A stretch of 29,198 bases of DNA, from assembly GCA_009731375.1 (NCBI GenBank), contig BJOX01000272.1:525888-555085 (forward strand), written 5' to 3'. The notes below the pieces were generated by a model. The model was not told where the DNA came from. It made no database searches and saw only the letters and a list, made by a program, of their open reading frames with translations. Shown one piece after another: positions 9,940 through 18,978 of the stretch (positions are counted from its first letter, which is position 1; each line of letters starts with the position of its first letter). The DNA comes from Paulinella micropora (taxonomy: Eukaryota; Cercozoa; Imbricatea; Euglyphida). The position numbers and the translations under genes were made by a program.

Positions 9940-9994
<55 letters not shown>
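9595..9994. repeat. GATA, AAGATA, GGATAT and GGTA arrays with a 10-base gap
   Basis: GATA units, then AGATAAGAT 10-base units (9640-9720), N at 9766-9775, GGATGGATAT units, then GGTA and GATA blocks. Confidence 0.95.
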
Positions 9995-9995
<1 letters not shown>

Positions 9996-10012
9996 TTATA
10001 CAGTGTGCGTGA

Positions 10013-10014
<2 letters not shown>

Positions 10015-10048
<34 letters not shown>

Positions 10049-10096
10049 AGAGTAAGAGAAAGAGAGAGAGAGAGATGGAGAGAGAGAGATAGAGAG

Positions 10097-10155
<59 letters not shown>
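10015..10155. repeat. (GA)n tract
   Basis: GA dinucleotides with a few AA and TA interruptions. Confidence 0.95.
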
Positions 10156-10157
<2 letters not shown>

Positions 10158-10283
10158 CACGCACATTCATTAACAGACCTACCGTCAATACCAAGCGATT
10201 AGCTTTCAACAAGCACCATTTCTGCCGAGTTTCTTCTTCTCTTCCTCTCAGCTCTGTATTCAGTCTGCCTTGTGCGGTCCTAG

Positions 10284-10394
10284 GCCAACGTGACGGCGCT
10301 CATGTTTGCGGGCCAGCACGGCCACACGGAGGTCGGCCGGCTGCTGCTGGCCCGCAAGGCGGACGTCAACGCCACAGACCAGACCACCACACAA
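10284..10394 (+). CDS. Isolated ankyrin-repeat exon
   Basis: One ankyrin repeat of 37 codons, with the core [20 protein letters not shown] followed by [10 protein letters not shown], which fits the family consensus for the two helices and the loop. The preceding in-frame codon is TAG (10281-10283), which doubles as a pyrimidine-tract splice acceptor (TGCGGTCCTAG). GT at 10395 can serve as donor; both borders are phase 0, giving a 111-nt exon. The exon is GC-rich, unlike the repeats around it. Ankyrin repeats mediate protein binding; nothing shows the partner. Neighbouring exons are not visible, so it belongs either to a gene with very long satellite-filled introns or to a dispersed gene fragment. 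Confidence 0.6.
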
Positions 10395-10424
10395 GTCCCT
10401 TTCGTTTTCTCTTTCCTTCATAAC

Positions 10425-10705
10425 TGTGTCTGTGTGTGTATGTGTGCGTGTGTGTGTGCGTGTGTGATCTCGTTTTTTGGTTGTTTGGTTGTTGTTGTTT
10501 GGTTGTTGTTGTAGTAGTAGTTGTTGTTGTTGTTGTTGTTGTTGTTGCTGCTGCTGTTGTTATTGTTGTTGTTGTTGTTGTTGTTATTGTTGTTATTGTT
10601 GTTGTTGTTGTTGTTGCTGTTGCTTGTTGTTGCTTGTTGTTGTTGTTGTTGTTGTCGTTGTTGTCGGTGTTGTCGTTGTTATTGTTGTTGTTGTTGTTGT
10701 TGGCC
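10425..10705. repeat. (TG)n and (TTG)n tract
   Basis: TG units then TTG with CTG, ATT and GTC variants; it would lie in the intron after the ankyrin exon. Confidence 0.93.
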
Positions 10706-10773
10706 TGAGTCTCCTTTCATAATTCCAATCTCTAACACATACACATGCATGTACACTTTGTTCTTCAGATACT

Positions 10774-10775
10774 AT

Positions 10776-10827
<52 letters not shown>

Positions 10828-10945
10828 ACAGATAGATAGATAGATAGATAGATAGATAGGTAGGTAGGTAGGTAGGTAGGTAGGTAGGTAGGTAGGTAGA
10901 TAGATAGATAGATAGATAGATGGATAGATGGATAGACAGATAGAC

Positions 10946-10986
<41 letters not shown>

Positions 10987-11040
10987 TATAGATAGATAGA
11001 TAGATAGACAGATAGATAGATGGATAGATAGGCAGATACA
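10774..11040. repeat. GATA/GGTA array
   Basis: GATA units with an internal GGTA block (10858-10897) and ACAG/GGAT variants. Confidence 0.95.
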
Positions 11041-11151
11041 TATGTTTGGTCTATCAGCGCTGTATTATAGGCATCCATTCCACCCCGTTACCCGGAGGTA
11101 ACTGGGCAGCGGGGCTGGAGATGGGGACTAAGCCCCGGTTTCATGCAGTCT

Positions 11152-11152
<1 letters not shown>
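11041..11152. other. Short unique island inside GATA satellite
   Basis: About 110 bases bounded on both sides by GATA units. Part of it (GGGACTAAGCCCCGG then CATGCA) weakly resembles the 3' region of the retroelement at 8655-9594 (GGGACCTAGCCCGGG then TATGCA), in the same orientation, so it may be a relic of the same family. Confidence 0.4.
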
Positions 11153-11198
<46 letters not shown>

Positions 11199-11199
11199 C

Positions 11200-11233
<34 letters not shown>

Positions 11234-11267
11234 CAGATAGACAGATAGACAGATAGATGGATAGATG

Positions 11268-11321
<54 letters not shown>

Positions 11322-11380
11322 CGGATAGATGGATAGATGGATAGATGAATAGATAGATAGATAGATGAATAAATAAATAA

Positions 11381-11423
<43 letters not shown>

Positions 11424-11424
11424 C

Positions 11425-11472
<48 letters not shown>

Positions 11473-11597
11473 CTAGATAGATAGTAGATAGATGAATAGA
11501 TGAATAGATAGACAGGAAGTTATGGAGATAAATGAATAGATGTACAGATAGATAAATAAATAAATATTGAAGGTAGGTAGGAAGGTAGGTAGGTAGA

Positions 11598-11629
<32 letters not shown>

Positions 11630-11693
11630 TAGACAGATAGATAGACAGATAGACAGATAGATAGATAGATATAGATAGATAGATAGATATATA
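11153..11693. repeat. GATA array with GACA, AATA and GGTA variants
   Basis: Long tetranucleotide array with blocks of variant units. Confidence 0.95.
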
Positions 11694-12489
11694 GGCAAAT
11701 CACTAACGTATTTTCGATAATTATTATAATAGTTCGCAAGTGAAATGATTCGCCGATCTTTCCGACCATCCAACTGAAAGGTGGATCGGGCTGGTGCTTA
11801 GTGTAGGCAAGCGAAGAGATTCCATTAAGGTTGAGAGTATTATTATATGCTAGTCACGGTACTAAGTTAGCCCAAACCTTTTCTTGATTTGCCATGGTCA
11901 GCCAGGTCAGAGAGGTCGGCGAATGAGGTATTTCCATAGTAACCACCAACTCGGCAAATCACTAACGCTTTCAATCGCCGAGCCAAACTGAGTGTCCGAT
12001 TGTGTCCTAAGCGAAAAAGACAAATTTGAAATCGCCGACAGTAGTAAAATTTTCTAATCACTACGAAAGGCTAATCACTGATAGTGTTCATTACATATGA
12101 TCAAGTTAAACAGTCGTTCGGACGAGTGGTGTTGATCAGATTCAAAAAATCGTCAAGTGAATCAGACACAAAGTGAACACTGGGCCGCCATCGGTACACT
12201 TTCCACCAGTGACCGAGTGTGACCCTGCACTTTGTGAAGGTATTTATAATTAATAATAAGCTTATTATTCAACAATAATCAATCTAAATCTGAATCAATC
12301 GAGAGGCTGTTGTCTTGGGAAGTGACCTGGGTGATGGGATTAATACTAGTGGTTAATACAGTTGTTAATATTGTTAGTTAATAATAATAACTAGGAGTGT
12401 CAGGTGAGGGGTGGCGCCGGTGGTGCCACTGCCATTTTTCCCTGTGTGGGGACCTGAATATTTGGACTTTGACTCTCATTCAAACCGTC
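11694..12489. other. Non-coding region with a 15-base direct repeat and a palindrome
   Basis: No gene supported. GGCAAATCACTAACG occurs at 11694-11708 and exactly again at 11953-11967. The motif TCGCCGA or its complement recurs at about 11751, 11920, 11974 and 12030. AATAATAAG/CTTATTATT (12252-12269) is a perfect 18-base palindrome. These may be parts of a small non-autonomous transposon. Confidence 0.4.
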
Positions 12490-13007
12490 TGTTACTTCTG
12501 TCTGTCTTTGGCGGGCTTTTGTTTGTTGCGTTAGATGATCTATTATTGTAAAGTGTTTGTGAAGCTGGTCAGCTAGTCAACTGGGGACGCATCGGAGACG
12601 TTAAACCAGCCTCACACATCATTCTTCTGTCCTATTTCTTAAGGGTTATGAGCCTTGTACGCATTGCAGTAAGCAATCCAAACCTGCAGCAAGAGACTCC
12701 AGAGGGAAAAGGTTTCCACTGTCTGTCACGCCAAGAGTGACACAGCATCAGGGAAGCCCTCTTAGACAAGCTTTAGGACCACTGCGTAGAATCGTTGTTG
12801 CTGGACAGGAGGCAGAGCTCTGTGTGACGATATAGACTTTAATGAGAACGTCCTCTGTTTTTCAAGCCCCTGTACCTTCCTTGGTAAAAAGGGGCGGAGT
12901 AAAACATAGAATTAACAACGATAGGGCCGGATGAGTCTTAAAATAAAGTGGCCGCAATTCAAAGTGTTCAGGACTAAAAATATTGTCATAATGATGGGTC
13001 GGTAACA
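12490..13007 (-). mobile_element. Probable 3' LTR of gypsy element B
   Basis: On the minus strand the element B coding region is followed by a purine run (GGAGAGGGGG, minus strand at 13011-13020), then TGTTACCGACCC from 13007. A TGTTAC at 12490 on + gives ends TGTTAC and GTAACA, a 6-bp terminal inverted repeat of the TG...CA type usual for LTRs, 518 bases apart. No second copy exists in the window, so the left border is a best guess. Confidence 0.35.
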
Positions 13008-13404
13008 ATACCCCCTCTCCAGGAATCAGATTTGAGTAAAAGAGGATTAAAAATTAAATGACCTCATTATTACAATTTATTACCCCAATGCCACATCATC
13101 CGCCTAGTACCAAGCTCGCGTCCCCCCCCGATAATAAATGCGAATAGCAAAATATGATCGAGTTCCCTCTATCTGGCAAAAAACATTAACTTCCACATGA
13201 ACTTTATACTTGAGCAACTTGTCCATCCCCCGGAAACCTATATACATAGCAAACCATGCTACAAGGAACAGAAACGAAATACCATTACAGAGGTAAAAGA
13301 GATCGCTTCACTTGAACCAAGTTTAAGTTATTTTCCTTAGGTACTCCTACCTAGGAAAATACTTAAATACTTAACATGAACACGTTTCCGAGTTCTTCCG
13401 GAAC
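13008..13404 (-). other. 3' untranslated region of element B with polypurine tract
   Basis: No frame of note. The polypurine run GGAGAGGGGG (minus strand, 13011-13020), three bases from the proposed LTR, is the expected primer site for plus-strand DNA synthesis. Confidence 0.4.
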
Positions 13405-14637
13405 TCAAATTCTCGGTTTCATCCCTCGGACGTTTTCCATCTTTAACATTCCTAGCCTTCCTCGTCTTTTCCCGGTACTTGCCTCTGAATCAGGCTTCAT
13501 CTTCTTGTTCTTCTTTCCTCTAGTAACCTTATCATAAGGTGGGGCTCCAATAAATTCAAAGGGAAAATCAGAATCCAGCAAAATGTCCCAAATCCTTTCT
13601 GGAATCTGCAAATCTGGAGTCAGATCAAAAGGAGCGTTGAGTACCACCCTTGGGGTCTCTTGAATAGTCCATGGTGTGAATTCCTCATCATCCTCTTTGA
13701 TCGTCCCGTCCCAAATTTCTTTTCCCTTTGAATCTAGATACACTGGTAGATAAGTCCTTTCCTTCGGCTTTTCCACCGCATCCTCACTCCTCCAGAACTG
13801 CATAACAGGAGTAATACCCAACCTTCTTTCCTCCTTAGTCGGTAATTTCCCAACAACCTTTAACAGATACAGGTCATCTAACGTATCATCCCCAACGGAT
13901 CTCTGGTCCGGTTTCATGAGGCAAAATGACCCCTGTCTCCACTTGATTCCTCCAGTATCCTGACCATAGAACCATAACTTTCCGGTTGGGTTCAATCTCG
14001 AATATTTATGATCTAACAGATCTCCTTTAACTTCTTCTGAAACGGATGACTTCGGACTCGATTTTTCGTCAATGTCCATCGGAACCGATCCAGTCTTGGA
14101 CTCCGCAACATGTGTCTTGAATCCCGAGATTACAGGGAGGCGTTGATCTGGTCGTTCAAGACCCCCATGCAACCTCGTCCCTCGATGGAGAGAACCTGGC
14201 TCTGGTTCTACAAGATCATCTCCAATCTGAACATTGGCGTTTTCTTCCGCCTCCTTATTATCCACTTTGGGTGGATTCTTGAATCCTTCTTGTAACCTAT
14301 CCAGGGCCTCTGCCTCAGACTCAAACTCCAACAGATAAGGAGCAAACTTCACCAACCTCCTGACATGAACTATTTGTTCCCTTCCTTTTCCCAGAGGTAC
14401 TATCTTATAGTCATAGGCTCCCGTGCGTTGCTTGATCTGATATGGTCCTTGCCATTTGCAGTAAACTTTATCCCTGATTCCCACCGGAATATGAGGTACA
14501 TACAGTAACACTGTGTCCCCAATCTGGAACTCCACATGATTGAACTTGTTCTCTTGTTGTTCATCCTGCTTCTTGCTAGCTTGTTCCCTGGCCATGGCCC
14601 TTGTCACATATTCCTTGGCCTCAGCAATGGCTCTCAA
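13405..14637 (-). pseudogene. Gypsy element B: integrase C-terminal part and conserved tail domain
   Basis: The catalytic core is missing; the frame starts at LRAIAEAKEY, which matches the corresponding point of element A's integrase, and then stops matching at about 14637 where element C begins. Residues about 35-102 carry the GPY/F-type module (GDTVLLYVP, KWQGPYQIKQRTGAYDYKI, VHVRRLVKF). Residues about 221-365 form a domain also present in element A (FWRSE, KERTYLPVY, EFTPWTIQ, PRVVLNAPFDL, PERIWD). A basic tail follows. Overall this is a related but clearly diverged family, not a copy of A. No stop interrupts the remaining 410 codons (TGA end at 13405-13407), so the break is fairly recent or caused by nested insertion. 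Confidence 0.8.
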
Positions 14638-15392
14638 CGATCGACACTACAGACGACAACCGCGATATCCTCGCCGTGTGGACTCCGCGCGGACTACTCG
14701 TCCCCAACTACATGACGCAGGGTATTCACCGCGCCCCTGGCGACTTCCAACGCGCCGTCGACAAGTCGTTCGGTCATCTCCCTTTTTGGGGTAAGACGGC
14801 CGCAGCGTACATTGACGACGTGCACGTGGTCCATGACGACTTCGACGCCCACATGGATCAGCTGGAGGAACTCATGAAGGCTGCGGAGGCAGCAGGCTGT
14901 TACTTCGCTGCGGACAAGCTTCGCATCGGCTATAACTCACTTCCTGTCTTAGGCAAAGTCTGCAGTAAGAAGGGCGTCGCCGCCGACACCAGCAAGATAG
15001 ACGCCATTCTAAGGATCAGCGAACCTCAGAACATTACTGAGGTCCGCTCCGTCCTTGGCATGACCAATTTCATTCAGGCCCACATCCCTAACTACTCTCG
15101 CTTGGTGGCACCGCTTACCGATCTCCTCAAGTCATCCAACGCCCGGCCTCCGGGATCCAACTTTTTCCGCGAAAAAGAGAAGAACTGTTTCGCCAAGCTC
15201 AAGCGCATCCTGACTACGCTACCGATCCTCGCCAAGTACGACAAGACACAGCAACTCTACCTTCGTACCGACGCAAGTATCGTGGGCATCGGCGGCGCTC
15301 TACATTCGGGCCCAGACAAATCATCTCCCGTTATCTCGTATTTCTCGCTCAAATTTACGGAGTCGCCCGGCAAATCGCAGAGTCAAAGGTGA
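14638..15392 (+). pseudogene. Gypsy element C: reverse transcriptase palm/thumb and start of RNase H
   Basis: Truncated at both ends. From the border with element B it shows the gypsy segment IHRAPGDFQRAVDKSF, the catalytic AYIDDVHVVHDD (both Asp present; about 14808-14843), the thumb and connection (VLGMTNFIQAHIPNYSRLVAPLTDLL) and the first part of RNase H (LYLRTDASIVGIGGAL). It ends at SYFSLKFTE, about 15368, where family resemblance stops; the last codons to 15392 are foreign. The region is GC-rich with C- and G-ending codons, unlike B. Upstream RT motifs, including the first catalytic Asp, are missing. The RNase H remainder and integrase of what appears to be the same family lie on the opposite strand at 15801-17536. 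Confidence 0.8.
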
Positions 15393-15449
15393 GGTAAGGT
15401 CAGTGAGTGACCGGTTATACCTTTCAACGGTACCGTTCGGTGTCCAAAG

Positions 15450-15800
15450 AACCGCCAGCTTACCCCGGTCGTGCAGCAGGCCAGCCAGGTTGCTGACGGA
15501 GACAAGCGTATCGGGGTGCTCGGCGCCCAGCGTAGATTCGCTTCCCTGCAATGTGCGCCTGTACAGGGCTTCAGCCTCCGCAAGCTTGCCCTGGCCTTGC
15601 AGCAGGCAGCCTGCTTCCAGACCAGGGCAAGCGTATCGGGGTTCATGGCGCCCAGCGTTTTTTCCATTCCCTGCAACGCGCGCCTGTACAGGGCCTCAGC
15701 CTCCGCAAGCTTGCCCTGGCCGTGCAGAAGGCCAGCCAGGTTCCTGACGGAGACCAACGTATCGGTGTCCTCGGAGCCCAGCGTTTGCCCTGTTCCCTGC
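15450..15800 (-). pseudogene. Kinesin-light-chain-type TPR repeat fragment, about 3 units
   Basis: Three copies of a roughly 126-base unit, visible at DNA level because CTTCAGCCTCCGCAAGCTTG-type segments recur at that spacing. They encode the 42-residue TPR unit (DTLVSVRNLAGLLHGQGKLA, then EAEALYRRALQG, then EKTLGAMNPDTLAL). Within the second unit the frame slips: the continuation DTLVSVSNLAGLLHDRGKLA is in another frame, so the piece cannot encode an intact solenoid. It is bounded at 15800/15801 by element C integrase and at about 15450 by a short unassigned junction. TPR units of this kind mediate protein binding in host proteins; here they appear as inserted or recombined host DNA. Confidence 0.7.
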
Positions 15801-17146
15801 CTTCCACCTGAAGCACCTAGATAGACCGGCTGAGTGTCGAATATGTCTATCGACGTACGTGGCTGGCGGGTCATCATACCTTCAAAGGCCGAGACGCCGA
15901 TGGCAGTAGAGACGTAGGTGCTTTGCGAAAACGAGAGAGCGGGCATGGCCTTGTGCCAAGTCTTCTTGTCCTTGTCTGAGAGTGCCTGGATGGCGCGGCG
16001 GAGGCTTTGGTGCCTGCGTTCTACCATGCCTAACTGATGGTGAGAGTATGGTGCGGTGGTGAGCCAGTCGATTCCAGCCATGCTGCAGAAGGCCTTGGCA
16101 AGAATGCCACGGAAAGATCCATGATCGTCAGAGAGGATGGCCTCTGGAAAACCGAAAAGGCATACCCACCGAGCGATGAAGGTTTCTACTGTCTCTTCAG
16201 CAGTAGTGGAAACAACTGGGACGAAAAGTAGGTAACCTGCGAACAAATCAACTATGGTTAGTACATACTGTTCTGATACGCCTTCGATGCCTATATGAAC
16301 ATGATCAATGCCTATAGCCTGTCCTTGGTGATTCCAGACTAACGAGTTATAGCGACCATGATTGTGCGTGAGGCGGGCGTGTGAAAGCTGACAAAAGTGG
16401 CAATCTTTGAGGATAGCTCCTATGTCGGCGTGCATCCTGTCTTTCCCATCGGGTCCAAACCATATGTATCGTTGATGGATATATGGGGCAAGGGTTGGAA
16501 CCTTTGCGTGGTTTTGGATCAAGTGAGCATGGGAGACAAGCTTGCGTATGAGAGCGGACGGAACATATATGCGGCGTGAGCGGTCGGGCATGATGTGTAC
16601 AGCCAATCCTCCCTTGAGAAAGAGGTCCTGGAGACCATTGCCTTGGCCGATAGATGTCGATCCGTCCCAAAGCGGTTTCAAAAGAGGATAATCTTTCTGC
16701 GCTAATTGGATATCGTCGCGTGTAACACGAGGTGCATGAGATGTAGCATACATATTAAGCACGGCATGGCGGTCTAATCCAAAGTTGTGAACGAGCCACA
16801 CAAGATTGTCTTCTAAGAAGACGATTTTGTGACAAGCTAGAACTGTCTCACGAGAGATGGTTTCACCGTCAGGTATGAGATGTACCATGTCTTGAGGAAC
16901 GAGAACAGCAAAAGGCTTGTTAAGGGCAAAAGGTTGACGAGCTACTTCGGGAGCACGTTCCGCGGCAGGAATGACTATAGCATAGTCCCATGGGGCCTGT
17001 AAGGTCTTGATCGTTGGTACACCGCGAAGAATCCGACAATCGTGCTTCTTAAAGCGCGTGTCTAATTGCGGGTGGGTCCCTTCAATCGCGAGCCAAAAGG
17101 AACGTCCACTGGACTGTAACATAGTTGCCGGGATAATGTCCAATAG
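15801..17146 (-). pseudogene. Gypsy element C: integrase
   Basis: Starts after an in-frame TAG (17147-17149) and runs without a stop through the zinc-binding HHCC domain (His205/His207, His212, CHFC at 248-251, numbered from the codon at 17143) and a complete DD35E core: Asp280 in GIDHVHIG, Asp339 in ILSDDHGSF, Glu375 in GMVERRHQSL. The spacing between Asp339 and Glu375 is exactly 35. VYLGASGG is the last integrase-like segment; the same frame then enters TPR coding DNA. About 190 residues precede the zinc domain and match no domain I know. The C-terminal domain after the core is short or lost. Confidence 0.8.
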
Positions 17147-17536
17147 CTAGTTCGTCGCTTCGACCTCCCCGAGGAGAGTGGGTTGGCCGGGCGATATGCA
17201 AGGAATACGAGACAGGGCATCAGGAAGGAGGTTCTGTTTGCCCTGAATGTATTCTACCTTGAAGCGGATAGTTTGTAGGTGGTCTAGGACCCAACCAACA
17301 ACCATCGGGCTTCTGGCGTGGTATAGCCATATGAGCGGGCGATGATCCGTGACGATTGTCAATGGATGATCACTAGCGTCGATATAGTAACGAGATTGCT
17401 GGACCCCGTAAATTATACCGTAAGCTTCCCGAACATACGTGACCCACCGGGATTGAGTTTCCGTAAACACAAAAGGCATACCATAATCTTCTTGCAAGAA
17501 AGCGAGCGAGGGTCGAACGATCGGTCCTTTGATCTT
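17147..17536 (-). pseudogene. Gypsy element C: RNase H C-terminal part
   Basis: The frame opens after TGA at 17537-17539 and includes TETQSRWVTYVREAYGIIYGV (catalytic Glu in REA), IVTDHRPLIWL (catalytic Asp of TDH) and GKQNLLPDALSR, the standard RNase H sequence of Ty3/gypsy elements. It ends at a TAG in the same frame as the integrase that follows, with only that single stop between. The RNase H start, including the first catalytic Asp, is missing here but is present in the + strand fragment ending near 15368. The two pieces overlap by a few residues around FTE, so they derive from an inverted copy or from two copies of the same family. Confidence 0.75.
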
Positions 17537-18508
17537 TCATGTTTTCTGGTTAAGCATTTGGTTATTAAATAAAAAAGTTAGAAGCCTCTCTACAAGATCG
17601 ATACTTTTAATGCGCTGACAGATTCACTGAACTGACAAGACAGACACACTAATACTAGTTTTATGAAAGTGCGCAGTTATGACTGTAACTGCCGCTCGAT
17701 GTGTTTACTCCGATACCTACTGCCTTCAAGTACTAGACCGTTACGCACAATTGACTTTGAACTATTAAAACAATGCTTGCGTCAAGTAATAATTACTGAC
17801 TCGTGACCCAGGCTCATCCTTACAACGGCTGATGCCACTTAGTTCTATGTCAATGATACGATTACTAAATCACGCGGCCTTTGTCTTACATGACAGTGGT
17901 ACGATAAATTATTAATAATACGTAGTTTTTTTTTTTTTTTTTTTTTTCTGCAGAGTTAATTGTTAGTAGGAGAGATATTAATAGTACTGGTTGCATGGGT
18001 GTCATCACTGAACCCGCCGCACTGAACCTCCGAGTCATTCCAATGCCTTGAAGCGCGAACGCCAGGACTCACTGCCATGCAGTGATATTTGGGCCCGGGC
18101 CCATGATTGGGGAAGTATTTGGCCCAAAGGCGTGGCAGCCCGCTACGTGCTACTACCGGATCCGATACTGACAATATAACTTCCAAAATATTATAGCTAT
18201 TTCAAGTAGCAATAACAGGGTTTTACCGGACCACGAAGTTACTCACTGCGCTCGGGCCTCGCCGGTGGCATTTGCTTGAGGCTCAGGTTAACGTTTGAGG
18301 CAGGTCCAAGGCGCCCCGGCAAGTCTCAGTTAGGCCCCAGGCTGGGTTAGTGCAAAGGCGAACTGAAGTTCAAGTTCAGAAATGGTTATTTATTAACATG
18401 GGTTTACCGGATCACAAGTGACAATGCTCACCCCTTTGCAAAGGAGCAGTCCTTAGTATATACTAGGGCTGGATAGTGGGAAAGGCGGCAAAGGCTAGCC
18501 CCCATACT
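17537..18508. other. Unassigned non-coding region between elements C and A
   Basis: No gene. It has 22 T at 17926-17947 and the 14-base palindrome TGGGCCCGGGCCCA (18090-18103). Two related segments occur: AACAGGGTTTTACCGGACCACGAAG near 18209 versus AACATGGGTTTACCGGATCACAAG near 18397 (shown only in outline). These may be relics of LTRs or a small transposon. Confidence 0.4.
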
Positions 18509-18932
18509 GATCATAGGGCAAGGTGTATGGTCACTAGGCTGCTATCAAACTGAGCACTTTAATTAACGACCGGCCAAAACTTGATCACTACCGTTGACTT
18601 TTCATTGTTTTTGACCGGCCCGTTAGATTCTCCTCTGCACGACGTTTCGACTTCACTAACTGAGTTTTTGATTTCGTTCAGAAATGACTTCAAACGATCA
18701 AGTCAAAGTTCTTTTTATGTAAAGTTTGAAATTTTTATTTTAGCATTAATAAGCGTACTAGTATTCAGTTTTTGGTCATGGCGACCAACGCCATGGCGGT
18801 TGCGAGCATGACTTATGTGGGCTTGAGGTCAACTTTCTCTATACAGTCCCAACTTTCCCTTGGAGCGCCACATGCGCATGGCTTAGGAACGCAGCTACCC
18901 ATTTTCTCCTGACGGCCACCAAAACCGCACAC
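18509..18932 (-). repeat. 3' LTR copy of element A
   Basis: 424 bases matching 28508-28931 with one mismatch. On the minus strand it carries a TATA-like site (18840-18843) and AATAAA (18734-18739) in the order promoter then poly-A signal. I could not find a convincing polypurine tract between the integrase stop and this repeat; a purine run (GGAGAAAATGGG) lies inside the repeat instead, which leaves the true LTR start uncertain. Confidence 0.75.
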
Positions 18933-18978
18933 ACACACACACGCCAATGATCCGTAAGCGACATCAGACTTCGTAGCT

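Noticed and set aside
9595-10212. Upstream extension of the retroelement frame through the GATA array to 10212
   Set aside because: The frame is open only because GATA/TATC repeats have no stops in it; real family sequence begins at LTWRHD near 9594.
15403-15824. Plus-strand frames of 86-117 codons in the TPR region
   Set aside because: They are reverse-strand translations of TPR units; the minus strand gives the recognisable family.
18581-18811. A 76-codon plus-strand frame present in both LTR copies
   Set aside because: It lies antisense in the LTR and is duplicated only because the LTR is; no domain is visible.
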